Source: CAHJXF01 sp964657795 (GTDB taxonomy: Bacteria; Pseudomonadota; Gammaproteobacteria; Burkholderiales; Burkholderiaceae_D). Taken from it: a stretch of DNA of 15,262 bases. The position numbers were made by a program, and so were the translations under genes. The stretch covers positions 1-15,262 of the forward strand of contig CAZZWS010000090.1 in NCBI GenBank assembly GCA_964657795.1. Reading direction: 5' to 3'. Below the pieces are notes generated by a model. That model did not search any database, was not told where the DNA came from, and was given only the letters and a program-made list of their open reading frames with translations. Numbering within the stretch: the stretch's first letter is position 1; each line of letters starts with the position of its first letter. This document shows, in pieces, positions 7,686-15,186 of this stretch.

Positions 7686-7828
7686 CAAGCGGCGCGTTCG
7701 GTGATACGAAACGCCAGCGGCGTCTGCACTAATGCCGAAAGCGGCACCCGATTCGTGCGCAATGCACGCTGTCCATTGCCGGGCATCGCCACGACAATGG
7801 ATCGATGGGTTCCCTTGGGGAGGTGCCC
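7686..7828. promoter_or_regulatory. Divergent intergenic region lrp-like / ocd with a candidate operator
   Basis: This 143-base gap must hold the promoters of both divergent units. It contains a perfect spaced dyad TCCATTG (7772-7778) and CAATGGA (7795-7801), centred about 42 bases upstream of the ocd start. A second short dyad, CGTGC (7754-7758) and GCACG (7764-7768), lies further upstream. These are reasonable candidates for Lrp-type regulator binding, but no consensus match was established and no -10/-35 could be assigned. Confidence 0.4.
7817..7823 (+). promoter_or_regulatory. Ribosome binding site of ocd
   Basis: GGGGAGG lies 5 bases before the ATG at 7829. This strong site selects 7829 over the in-frame ATG at 7805, eight codons upstream, which has no comparable site. 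Confidence 0.8.
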
Positions 7829-8917
7829 ATGCACCGGAGATTCATCGTGGTCCACTACATGGGCGTCGACGCCGTCAGGAACATCGTGCGGGAACTGGGA
7901 CTCGCATCTTTCATCACGCGCCTGGCCGACGAGATCGAGTCCGATTACCGCCGCTGGCCGGTCTTCGACAAGTCGGCCCGGCACGCCGCGCATTCGCGCG
8001 ACGGCGTGATCGAGTTGATGCCGATCAGCGACGGCATGCACTACGCGTTCAAGTACGTCAACGGGCATCCGCGCAACACGAACGCCGGGCTCTCGACGGT
8101 CACCGCGTTCGGCGTCCTGGCCGACGTCGTGACCGGCTATCCGCTGCTGCTCGCCGAACTGACGCTGACGACGGCGATCCGCACCGCGGCGATGTCCGCG
8201 CTCGCGGCGCGGCGCATGGCGCGTCGCGGGAGCGCGACGATGGCCGTCATCGGCAACGGCGCGCAGGCCGAGTTCCAGGTCGTCGCGTTCCATGGTCTGC
8301 TGGGGATTCGTGAAGTGCGCCTGTACGACACCGACGGGGCTGCGACCGAGAAGCTCGAACGCAATCTGCGCGGGCTCTGCCTCGACGGCTTGCGCGTGAT
8401 CCGTTGCGTCGACGCGCGCCAAGCGGTGCGCGGCGCCGACATCGTGACCACGATCACGGCCGACAAGAGCAACGCGATCATCGTCACGAACGACATGATC
8501 GAGCCGGGCATGCATCTTAATGCGGTCGGCGGCGATTGTCCCGGCAAGACCGAACTCGAACGCGCCATCCTGTTGCGCGACGCCGTGCGCGTCGTCGTCG
8601 AGTACGCGCCGCAGAGCCGCGTCGAAGGGGAAGTCCAGCAGGTCGCGGCCGACTATCCGGTGATCGAGTTCTTCGATCTGCTGACCGGCGCGGTCGCCCG
8701 ACGCAACGATACCGAAGTGACGATCTTCGATTCGGTCGGCTTCGCGATCGAGGACTTCTCGGCGCTGCGTCTGCTTCATCGACTCCAGTCCGAACGTCAC
8801 TGCGGTCGCACGCTCGATCTCGTGCCGCGACTCGACGATCCGAAGGACCTCTTCGCGTTGCTGCGTCCGGAGCCTGCGCCGCAGAGGCGCGCCGTCGACG
8901 CATGGGTGGCCGCATGA
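7829..8917 (+). CDS. ocd: Ornithine cyclodeaminase
   Basis: Encodes 362 residues, against about 350 in characterised bacterial enzymes. It converts L-ornithine to L-proline and ammonia using bound NAD+ in the cytoplasm (mu-crystallin/OCD family). Visible landmarks: WPVFDKSARHAAHS (43-56), the substrate-site lysine in FKYVNGHPRNT (K75), Rossmann motif IGNGAQAEFQ (141-150), the catalytic-loop Asp in NAVGGDCPGKTEL (D236), and DSVGFAIED (301-309). From memory these match the Pseudomonas putida enzyme closely, favouring ornithine cyclodeaminase over alanine dehydrogenase or ketimine reductase homologues. The stop codon overlaps the arginase start (ATGA), so the two are translationally coupled and form one operon. 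The divergent Lrp-type gene is the probable regulator, if functional. Confidence 0.95.
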   Translation: MHRRFIVVHYMGVDAVRNIVRELGLASFITRLADEIESDYRRWPVFDKSARHAAHSRDGVIELMPISDGMHYAFKYVNGHPRNTNAGLSTVTAFGVLADVVTGYPLLLAELTLTTAIRTAAMSALAARRMARRGSATMAVIGNGAQAEFQVVAFHGLLGIREVRLYDTDGAATEKLERNLRGLCLDGLRVIRCVDARQAVRGADIVTTITADKSNAIIVTNDMIEPGMHLNAVGGDCPGKTELERAILLRDAVRVVVEYAPQSRVEGEVQQVAADYPVIEFFDLLTGAVARRNDTEVTIFDSVGFAIEDFSALRLLHRLQSERHCGRTLDLVPRLDDPKDLFALLRPEPAPQRRAVDAWVAA

Positions 8918-9897
8918 ACCGCGTCTCGACGGCACAGCGACGCGTCACGCTGATCGGTGCGCCGACCGACGTCGGGGCCGGCGTGCGGGGGGCCGCGATG
9001 GGGCCGGAAGCGCTGCGGGTCGCCGGAATCCGCCAGGCGTTCGAAGCGGTAGTCGCCGACGTGACCGATGCCGGCGACCTGCGTGGCCCGCGCAATCCGG
9101 ATCGCGCGGCCGTCGACGGCTACCGCCATCTCGACGAAGTCGTCGTCTGGAACGGCCTCGTCCGCGAGGCCGTCGCGCACGAGCTGCGCTGCCGGCGCAT
9201 GCCGGTGCTTCTCGGCGGCGATCACTGTCTCGCGATGGGCTCGATCGACGCGATCGCGCGTCACTGCCGCGACGTCGGGCAGAAGCTGCGCATCCTGTGG
9301 CTCGACGCGCACGCCGACTTCAACACCGCGGCGATGACGCCCACCGGCAACCTGCACGGCATGCCGCTGGCCTGCCTGTGCGGGCTCGGGCCGGACAGCC
9401 TGACGTCGGGCACCGGCGCCATCCGTGCGGACTGGGTGCGGCAGATCGGCGTGCGCAGCGTCGACGACGGCGAGCGTCGGCTGCTGAAGGCGCACGGCAT
9501 CGAGGTCTTCGACATGCGGACCATCGACGAGATCGGCATGCATCGGGTCATGCAGCGGGCGCTGGCCGGCATCGACGACGACACGCACCTGCACGTGAGC
9601 TTCGACGTCGACTTCCTCGATCCGACGATGGCGCCGGGCGTCGGCACGACCGTCGACGGCGGTCCGACCTATCGCGAGGCGCGCTTGTGCATGGAGATGA
9701 TCGCGGACACCGGACGGCTCGGGTCGCTCGACATCATGGAACTCAACCCGGCGCTCGACGTCCGCAACCGCACGGCCGAGGTCGCCGTCGATCTGGTCGG
9801 CTCGCTGTTCGGTCGCAGCCTGATGTCACCGACGCATGCCGCTCCGGCCGACGCATCGTTCGACCGCGTGCTGAAGTCCTTTGCAGCGATCGACTAA
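8914..9897 (+). CDS. rocF: Arginase (ureohydrolase superfamily)
   Basis: Encodes 327 residues. It hydrolyses L-arginine to L-ornithine and urea with a binuclear manganese centre. Metal ligands are all present: H104 in GGDHCLAMG, D131-H133-D135 in LWLDAHADFN, and D231-D233 in SFDVDFLDP. GNLHGMPLA (145-153) is the arginase form of the substrate loop; agmatinases have a different sequence here. E276 lies in the conserved MELNPALD. The start at 8914 (overlapping the ocd stop) gives a protein beginning just before VTLIGAPTDVGAGVRG, the normal arginase N-terminus; an in-frame ATG at 8902 is an alternative. With ocd it forms a two-step arginine to ornithine to proline pathway. The symbol follows the Bacillus-type gene name; arginase versus a related guanidino-acid hydrolase is not fully settled. 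Confidence 0.92.
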   Translation: MNRVSTAQRRVTLIGAPTDVGAGVRGAAMGPEALRVAGIRQAFEAVVADVTDAGDLRGPRNPDRAAVDGYRHLDEVVVWNGLVREAVAHELRCRRMPVLLGGDHCLAMGSIDAIARHCRDVGQKLRILWLDAHADFNTAAMTPTGNLHGMPLACLCGLGPDSLTSGTGAIRADWVRQIGVRSVDDGERRLLKAHGIEVFDMRTIDEIGMHRVMQRALAGIDDDTHLHVSFDVDFLDPTMAPGVGTTVDGGPTYREARLCMEMIADTGRLGSLDIMELNPALDVRNRTAEVAVDLVGSLFGRSLMSPTHAAPADASFDRVLKSFAAID

Positions 9898-9912
9898 CGT
9901 GTTGATGGCATT

Positions 9913-9944
9913 CCATGAATCGTTGACAAGTCAACGATTCATGG
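9913..9944. terminator. Perfect 15-bp inverted repeat between convergent genes
   Basis: CCATGAATCGTTGAC (9913-9927) and GTCAACGATTCATGG (9930-9944) are exact reverse complements separated by AA. An RNA hairpin of about 14 bp could form for transcripts from either side. It fills most of the 60-base gap between the arginase stop (9897) and the aldehyde dehydrogenase stop (9958). No U-tract follows on either strand, so it is an atypical terminator; a 3'-end stabilising hairpin or a protein-binding dyad is also possible. Confidence 0.6.
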
Positions 9945-9957
9945 ACCGCTATCGCCG

Positions 9958-11427
9958 TCAACCCATCTGCGTCACGAATTTCGTCGTGAGATAACCGTCG
10001 AAACTCTCGGTCCCGCCCTCGCTGCCGTAGCCCGAATCCTTGATGCCGCCGAACGGCGTCTCGGCGAGCGCGAGGCCGATATGGTTGATCGAGACCATGC
10101 CGGCCTCGAGGCCGTCGGCGATCGCGGTGGCGTTCTTCGTCGAGCCGGTGAAGGCATACGACGCGAGGCCGAACGGCAGGCTGTTGGCCTGCCTGATGAC
10201 GTCGTGCAGGTCCTTGAAGCGGACCATGCCGGCCACCGGGCCGAAGGGCTCCTCGTGCATGATCCGGCTGTCGGCGGGCAGGTCGGCCAGCACGGTCGGC
10301 GAGTAGAAGCTGCCGGCTCCCTCCATCGCCGAGCCCCCGGCCAGCACGCTGGCGCCGCGTTGATGCGCGTCGTCGATGAAGCTCGCGAAGGCGGCGATGC
10401 GGCGCTTCTGCGCGAGCGGGCCCATGCGATTGGCCGGGTCGCTGCCGGCGCCCACCTTGATGGCCTTGGTCTTGTCGACGAAGCGCGCGACGAAGCGGTC
10501 GTATGCGCCCTCCTGCACGAAGAAGCGCGTCGGCGAGATGCATACCTGGCCCGCGTTGCGGAACTTGAAGCCGACGAGGATATCGGCCGCCTTGTCGATG
10601 TCCGCGTCGTCGCACACGATGACCGGCGCGTGGCCGCCCAGCTCCATCGTGCAGCGCTTCATCACGCCGCCGGCCATCGCGGCGAGCTGCTTGCCGATGG
10701 CGACCGATCCGGTGAACGAGACCTTGCGAACGATCGGTGAGTTGATCAGGTAGGTCGACACCTCGTGCGGCACGCCCCAGACGATGTTGAGGCAGCCCGC
10801 GGGCAGGCCCGCGTCGTGGAACAGACGGGCGAGCGCTACGACGCCGGACGGCGCGTCCTCCGGTCCTTTCAGCACGATGGTGCAACCGGCGCCCAGCGCG
10901 GCGACGACCTTGCGGATCGCCTGGTTGAACGGGAAGTTCCACGGCGTGAAGGCCGCGCAGACGCCGATCGGTTCGCGCAGCACGAGCTGGCGCACGCCGT
11001 CGACGCGCGACGGGATGACGCGGCCGTAGATGCGCCGGCACTCCTCGGCATGCCACTCCGCGTGCTCCGCGCACATCATCACTTCGCCGACGGCCTCGGC
11101 GATCGGCTTGCCCTGGTCGAGCGTCATGTTGGCGCCGATGGTTTTCGCGCGTTCCCGCGCGAGGTCGGCGACCTTGCGGAGGATCCTGCTGCGCTCCATC
11201 GGCGACGTCTTCTTCCACGTCTCGAACGCGCGGGCCGCGCTGTTCAACGCGGTGTCGAGGTCTTCCTTCGTCGCGTGCGGCAGGCGGCCGATGACGGTGT
11301 CGGTGGCCGGATCGAACACGTCCTGCTCGTTGCGGCCGCCGCCCTTGACGAACTGGCCGTCGAGGTAAAGCGCGAGGTCTTCGTAGACGTGGGTGTGGGG
11401 TTGCGGTTGGGCAGCGGTATCGGGCAC
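9958..11427 (-). CDS. NAD(P)-dependent aldehyde dehydrogenase, succinate-semialdehyde dehydrogenase-like
   Basis: Encodes 489 residues, a normal ALDH length. The GTG at 11427 is chosen because AGAAGGA (11434-11440) is 6 bases upstream and the ALDH fold begins soon after (LYLDGQFVKGG); an ATG at 11484 lacks such a site. Motifs: TPWNFPFNQ with N164; KGPEDAPSG with K187 and E190; FTGSVAIGKQLA (238-249); the general base E262 in MELGGHAP; nucleophile C296 in NAGQVCIS; and EEPFGPVAG near 392-400. The Lys-x-x-Glu spacing at 187-190 suggests NAD+ use, which is inference. It oxidises an aldehyde to the acid. Overall it looks like the GabD/ALDH5 group, but the substrate cannot be read from sequence. 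It lies downstream of livF on the same strand, 264 bases away, and may share its regulation or have its own promoter. Confidence 0.92.
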   Translation of the reverse strand: MPDTAAQPQPHTHVYEDLALYLDGQFVKGGGRNEQDVFDPATDTVIGRLPHATKEDLDTALNSAARAFETWKKTSPMERSRILRKVADLARERAKTIGANMTLDQGKPIAEAVGEVMMCAEHAEWHAEECRRIYGRVIPSRVDGVRQLVLREPIGVCAAFTPWNFPFNQAIRKVVAALGAGCTIVLKGPEDAPSGVVALARLFHDAGLPAGCLNIVWGVPHEVSTYLINSPIVRKVSFTGSVAIGKQLAAMAGGVMKRCTMELGGHAPVIVCDDADIDKAADILVGFKFRNAGQVCISPTRFFVQEGAYDRFVARFVDKTKAIKVGAGSDPANRMGPLAQKRRIAAFASFIDDAHQRGASVLAGGSAMEGAGSFYSPTVLADLPADSRIMHEEPFGPVAGMVRFKDLHDVIRQANSLPFGLASYAFTGSTKNATAIADGLEAGMVSINHIGLALAETPFGGIKDSGYGSEGGTESFDGYLTTKFVTQMG

Positions 11428-11433
11428 GGGGTT

Positions 11434-11440
11434 TCCTTCT
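11434..11440 (-). promoter_or_regulatory. Ribosome binding site of the aldehyde dehydrogenase gene
   Basis: AGAAGGA on the minus strand, 6 bases before the GTG at 11427, supports this non-ATG start. Confidence 0.7.
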
Positions 11441-11550
11441 GAACGAGGTTGAGGGAGGGTGGGCGCTCGGTATGCGGCGCTCATGGATCGGGGGACTTCG
11501 GGTTTCCGCGACGATGAGACCACGCATGCACGATCGTCCTGCTCCGGAAT

Positions 11551-11649
11551 GTTGTCACCCCGTCGAAGGCGGGGGCCCAATCACGATCGCCGGATCATGG
11601 TGATATCGCGCGGGCAAAATTGGGGTCCCCGCCTTGCCGGGAAGACAAT
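11551..11649. repeat. Inverted pair of REP-like palindromic elements
   Basis: The left arm at 11551-11581 (begins GTTGTCACCCCG, ends GGCGGGGGCCCAAT) and the right arm at 11619-11649 are imperfect reverse complements over 31 bases, differing by a few substitutions and one shift. Each arm also has a small internal CCCCG/CGGGG pairing. The pattern GTC-CCCG-AAGGCGGGG-CCCA resembles dispersed REP-type elements common in high-GC Pseudomonadota and is related to the element at 15187. It occupies the livF to aldehyde dehydrogenase gap, where it could attenuate or stabilise transcripts. The rest of that gap (11441-11550 and 11650-11691) shows nothing I can name. Confidence 0.7.
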
Positions 11650-11691
11650 ATGGTCCAGGCCTTCGCCGACGACAACATCGTCCCGTTCCGC

Positions 11692-12423
11692 TCAAACCCC
11701 CAAGAACCCTCTCAGCGTAACGTCGTCCTGCAGCGCGCGCGACTGGTCTTCCAGCACCACGCGACCCTTCTGCAGCACGACGCACCGATCCGTATGCGCG
11801 AGCACCGCGCGATAGTTGCGGTCCACGATCAGCGACGCCATGCCGCTCGCGCGGATCACGCCGATGATGCGCCAGATCTCCGCGACGACCAGCGGCGCCA
11901 GACCTTCGGTGGCCTCGTCGAGGACGATCAGGCGGGGGTTGAGCATCAGCGCACGACCGATCGCCACCATCTGCTGCTCGCCCCCGGACAACGCGCCGCC
12001 GCCGTGGTCGATGCGTTCGGCCAGCCGCGGGAAGAGGTCGAGCACGCGTGGCAGCGTCCAGCCGCCGAAGCGCTTCGGGGAATGCGCCGCCATGATCAGG
12101 TTCTCGCGCACCGACAGGTTGGGGAAGACGCCGCGACCTTCGGGCACGTAGCCGATGCCGAGGCGCGCGATGCGGTCGGCGCGATCCTGTGTCACGTCGC
12201 GTCCGGCGATCCGCACGCGGCCGCCGCTCGCCCGATGCAGACCGAGCATCGTGCGGATCAACGTGGTCTTGCCCATGCCGTTGCGTCCGAGCAGACCGAC
12301 CGACTCGCCGGGCGCGATCGCGAGCGAGACGCCGTGCAGGATATGGCTCTGGCCGTAATGCGCGTGGACGTCGGTGGCTTCGACGAGGGCGAAATCGACG
12401 GGCGTGGCGACACCGGCGGTCAT
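11692..12423 (-). CDS. livF: Branched-chain amino acid-type ABC transporter ATPase LivF
   Basis: Encodes 243 residues, usual for LivF. It is one of two ATPases powering the LivHM permease at the inner membrane. Walker A is GRNGMGKTT (46-54), the signature LSGGEQQ (145-151), and Walker B LIVLDE (165-170), followed by ATEGLAP. The switch region reads VDRN (200-203) where most LivF proteins have VEQN. GYVPEGRGVFPNLSVRENL (91-109) is the standard LivF Q-loop area. The start ATG (12423) overlaps the livG stop (ATGA), so the two are translationally coupled. The true substrate could be a branched-chain amino acid, another amino acid, an aromatic acid or a urea-like compound; the binding protein that decides this is not in the window. 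Confidence 0.93.
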   Translation of the reverse strand: MTAGVATPVDFALVEATDVHAHYGQSHILHGVSLAIAPGESVGLLGRNGMGKTTLIRTMLGLHRASGGRVRIAGRDVTQDRADRIARLGIGYVPEGRGVFPNLSVRENLIMAAHSPKRFGGWTLPRVLDLFPRLAERIDHGGGALSGGEQQMVAIGRALMLNPRLIVLDEATEGLAPLVVAEIWRIIGVIRASGMASLIVDRNYRAVLAHTDRCVVLQKGRVVLEDQSRALQDDVTLRGFLGV

Positions 12424-13184
12424 GCGAACTCCTCGCCCAGATAGGCCACCTGCACGGCCGGATCGATCCGCACCGCCGCCGGCGTGTCGCTCGCGATCAC
12501 GCGTCCGTTGACCATCACGGTGATGCGATCGGCGACGCGGAACACGGCATCCATGTCGTGCTCGATCAGCAGCACCGCGTGACCGTCCTTCAACTGTTCG
12601 AGCAGCGCCAGCATTCGCTCGGTCTCCTCGGCGCCCATGCCGGCCAGCGGCTCGTCGAGCAGCAGCACCTGCGGCTCCGTCGAGAGGCACATCGCGATCT
12701 CGAGCTGGCGCTTCTGGCCATGCGAAAGCGAGCCCGCGAGCCGTCGTGCCACCGGCAGCAGGCCGGCCCGTTCGACCGCGCGGCCGGCGCCGTCGTTGCT
12801 GACCGCGCAACGCACGGCCGGTGTCCACCAGTCCCACGCGCGCTGCCGGCGTGCCTGCGCGGCGAGGCGGCAGTTCTCGAAGACCGTGAAGTTCGGGAAG
12901 ATCGTGTTGCGCTGATAGCTGCGGCCGAGCCCCGCGTGCGCGCGTCGCGGCTGCTTCCAGTGGGTGACATGATGGCCGAGCAGTTCGACGCGGCCGGACG
13001 TCGCGGGGATCTCGCCGGACAGTACGTTGACCAGCGTCGACTTGCCGGCGCCGTTGGTGCCGATGACCGCATGCAACGTGCCGCGCGTCAGCGTGATCGA
13101 CACGCCATCGACGGCCTTCAATCCGCCGAAGTGACGCGAGACGTCGGTCGCGATCAGCAGGCGTTGATCGATCGTCGTGTGCAT
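12420..13184 (-). CDS. livG: Branched-chain amino acid-type ABC transporter ATPase LivG
   Basis: Encodes 254 residues. It is the second cytoplasmic ATPase of the Liv importer. Walker A GTNGAGKST is at 42-50, Q-loop Q91 in GRSYQRNTIFPNFTV, signature LSHGQKRQ (153-160), Walker B VLLLDEP (173-179), and H-loop H209 in LIEHDMD. All ATPase residues are intact. The signature has H in place of the second residue of LSGGQ, which is common in LivG. The ATG at 13184 follows the livM stop after 2 bases and gives the normal N-terminus (LLIATDVSRHFGGLKAVDGV); the much longer open frame upstream overlaps livM and is not used. Confidence 0.94.
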   Translation of the reverse strand: MHTTIDQRLLIATDVSRHFGGLKAVDGVSITLTRGTLHAVIGTNGAGKSTLVNVLSGEIPATSGRVELLGHHVTHWKQPRRAHAGLGRSYQRNTIFPNFTVFENCRLAAQARRQRAWDWWTPAVRCAVSNDGAGRAVERAGLLPVARRLAGSLSHGQKRQLEIAMCLSTEPQVLLLDEPLAGMGAEETERMLALLEQLKDGHAVLLIEHDMDAVFRVADRITVMVNGRVIASDTPAAVRIDPAVQVAYLGEEFA

Positions 13185-13186
13185 GG

Positions 13187-14254
13187 TCACGGCGCGCGCC
13201 TGCGTTCGAACAGCCCGATCAGCCCGCGCGGCATCGCGGCCACGAACGCGATGATGGTCAGGCCGAGCATCAGCTGCCAATGCTTCGCGAAGGAACCGAA
13301 GACGGCCTCCGACTGATAGAGCTCCTGCAGTACCGTGAACATCAGCGCGCCCAGCATCGCGCCGCGCAGATGGCCGAGGCCGCCCAGGATGATCATCAGC
13401 AGCACCGCGCCGCTCTGGTTCCAGACCATCAGCTCCGGGTTGACCACGCCGTCCTTCATCGCGAACAGCACGCCGGCGAGCGACGCGATCATCGCGCCGA
13501 TCACGAACGCGCCTAGCTTGTAGGGATAGGTCGCATAGCCCGCGGCCCGCATGCGTTGTTCGTTGGCCTTGATGCCGGCCAGCGCGCGGCCGTAGCGGCT
13601 GCGCATCAACACCGCGAGGAACGCGAAGGTCGCGATCAGCAGGACGAGCGTCGCGAAGTACAGCGCCCGACCCTTCTCGAAGTCGACCAGCGTGAAGCCG
13701 AACGATGTCAACGCCGGCTTGTAGTAGAGATAGATGCCGTCGCTGCCGCCGCCGAGCGGCGTGTCGTGCGCCACGAAGAAGACCATCTGCGCGAACGCCA
13801 ACGTGATCATGATGAAGTACACGCCCCTGGTCCGCAGCGACAACGCGCCGACGCCCGCCGCGAACGCGCCCGAAGCTGCCAGCGCGACGAGTCCGACCAG
13901 CCACAGGCTCGCGCCGTCGACCTTGCCGGTGATCAGCGCGGCGGCGTAGGCCCCGATGCCGAAGAACGCCGCGTGACCGAACGAGACCAGGCCGGTATGC
14001 CCCACCAGCAGCTCGAGGCTCATCGCGAAGATCGCGTAGATCATCACCTTACCGGCCATGTCGACGTAGAACGGCGAGCCGACGAGCGGGAATGCCGCGA
14101 GCAGCGCGAAGGCGATCAGGACGGGGACGGCCTTGCCCCGGTGGAGGTGCCCTTCGGCCGCGGCGTCGTCACCCGCGTCGTGCGTGCCGATGCCGGTCGC
14201 GACGTCGAGCGCGGTATCGATCGGTGCGACGTGCGTGGGATCGATGGTTGTCAT
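13187..14254 (-). CDS. livM: Branched-chain amino acid-type ABC transporter permease LivM
   Basis: Encodes 355 residues, an inner-membrane permease subunit that pairs with LivH. A polar N-terminal extension of about 42 residues (Asp, His and Ala rich) precedes eight or nine hydrophobic segments. Conserved LivM landmarks are MSLELLVGHTGLVSFGHAAFFGIGAYAAAL (about 78-107), RTRGVYFIMITLAFAQM, and the EAA-like cytoplasmic loop YGRALAGIKANEQRMRAAGY. The start has AGGA (in AGGATGAGCCG) about 7 bases upstream, inside the end of livH; the livH stop is only 4 bases away. The compact spacing of livH-M-G-F indicates one transcript. Confidence 0.94.
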   Translation of the reverse strand: MTTIDPTHVAPIDTALDVATGIGTHDAGDDAAAEGHLHRGKAVPVLIAFALLAAFPLVGSPFYVDMAGKVMIYAIFAMSLELLVGHTGLVSFGHAAFFGIGAYAAALITGKVDGASLWLVGLVALAASGAFAAGVGALSLRTRGVYFIMITLAFAQMVFFVAHDTPLGGGSDGIYLYYKPALTSFGFTLVDFEKGRALYFATLVLLIATFAFLAVLMRSRYGRALAGIKANEQRMRAAGYATYPYKLGAFVIGAMIASLAGVLFAMKDGVVNPELMVWNQSGAVLLMIILGGLGHLRGAMLGALMFTVLQELYQSEAVFGSFAKHWQLMLGLTIIAFVAAMPRGLIGLFERRRAP

Positions 14255-14258
14255 CGGC

Positions 14259-15152
14259 TCATCCTGGCTTGAACAGGCCTTCCGGCTTCCACAGCAGCAT
14301 CGCCGCCATCAGCAGGTAGATCAGCATGCCCGCCAGCGACGGGAACAGCACCTTGCCGAACGTGTCGACGACGCCGATCAGCAACGCCGCGATGAACGCG
14401 CCGCGGATCGAGCCGATGCCGCCGATGACGACGACCACGAAGCAGACGATCAGCACCTGGCTGCCCATCCCGGGATAGACCGACGACAGCGGCGCGGCGA
14501 CGAGCCCGGCGAGCGCGGCGAGTCCGACGCCGACCGCGAAGACGACGCGATACAGGAAGCGGATCGGAATGCCGAGCGCCTCGACCATCTCGCGATTGGT
14601 GGCGCCGGCGCGGATGCGCATGCCGAGGCGGGTCTTCTTCATGACGAGTCCCATCGCGATCGCGACGACCGCGCAGACGACCGATACGAACAGTCGATAG
14701 ACCGGGTAGGTCATGACGTCGGACAAGTCGATGCTGCCGGTCAGCCAGTCGGGCGTGGCCACGCCGTGGACCTCGTCGCCTACGAGCATGCTGCGCACTT
14801 CCTCGAAGACCAGGATGAGGCCGTACGTCATCAGCACCTGTTGCAGGTGTTCGCGCCGATAGAGATAGCTGAAGAACAGCCATTCGAGCAGGTAGCCGAA
14901 GGCCACCGCGAGCGCCACGCCGATGATCAGCGTCGCGAAGAAGCCGCCACCGACCTGATAGCCAAATGCGCGCTCGACGAGCGGGGCGAGCCCGTAGGCG
15001 AGATAGGCGCCGAGCATGTAGAAGCTGCCGTGCGCGAGGTTGATGACGCCCATGACCCCGAAGATCAGCGTGAGTCCGGACGCGACGAGGAAGAGCAGCA
15101 AGCCGTACTGGACGGCGTTGAGGCACTGGATCAGGAAGGTGGGGAAGTCCAT
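14259..15152 (-). CDS. livH: Branched-chain amino acid-type ABC transporter permease LivH
   Basis: Encodes 297 residues, the usual length. It is an inner-membrane permease with about eight hydrophobic segments. The family signature SGLTLIFGVMGVINLAHGSFYMLGAY (about 25-50) is clear, as is the EAA-like loop TRLGMRIRAGATNREMVEALGI and the C-terminal IGGIGSIRGAFIAALLIGVVDTFGKVLFP. It is the first liv gene in the window. No strong ribosome site precedes the ATG at 15152. The substrate-binding protein gene (livK-like) is probably further upstream, outside the window. Confidence 0.94.
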   Translation of the reverse strand: MDFPTFLIQCLNAVQYGLLLFLVASGLTLIFGVMGVINLAHGSFYMLGAYLAYGLAPLVERAFGYQVGGGFFATLIIGVALAVAFGYLLEWLFFSYLYRREHLQQVLMTYGLILVFEEVRSMLVGDEVHGVATPDWLTGSIDLSDVMTYPVYRLFVSVVCAVVAIAMGLVMKKTRLGMRIRAGATNREMVEALGIPIRFLYRVVFAVGVGLAALAGLVAAPLSSVYPGMGSQVLIVCFVVVVIGGIGSIRGAFIAALLIGVVDTFGKVLFPSLAGMLIYLLMAAMLLWKPEGLFKPG

Positions 15153-15186
15153 GGCGTTGCTTGCTGCGTTCTCAACTGAAGGACGC

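Noticed and set aside
7685..8935. 416-codon minus-strand frame antisense to ocd
   Set aside because: Composition typical of an antisense shadow; the plus strand encodes a textbook ornithine cyclodeaminase.
9743..11527. 594-codon minus-strand frame overlapping the aldehyde dehydrogenase
   Set aside because: Shadow of the real frame; no conserved motif, and it runs antisense into the arginase gene.
14133..15179. 348-codon plus-strand frame antisense to livH and livM, rich in Asp/Glu/His
   Set aside because: The acidic, low-complexity translation is the expected antisense of hydrophobic membrane-protein codons.
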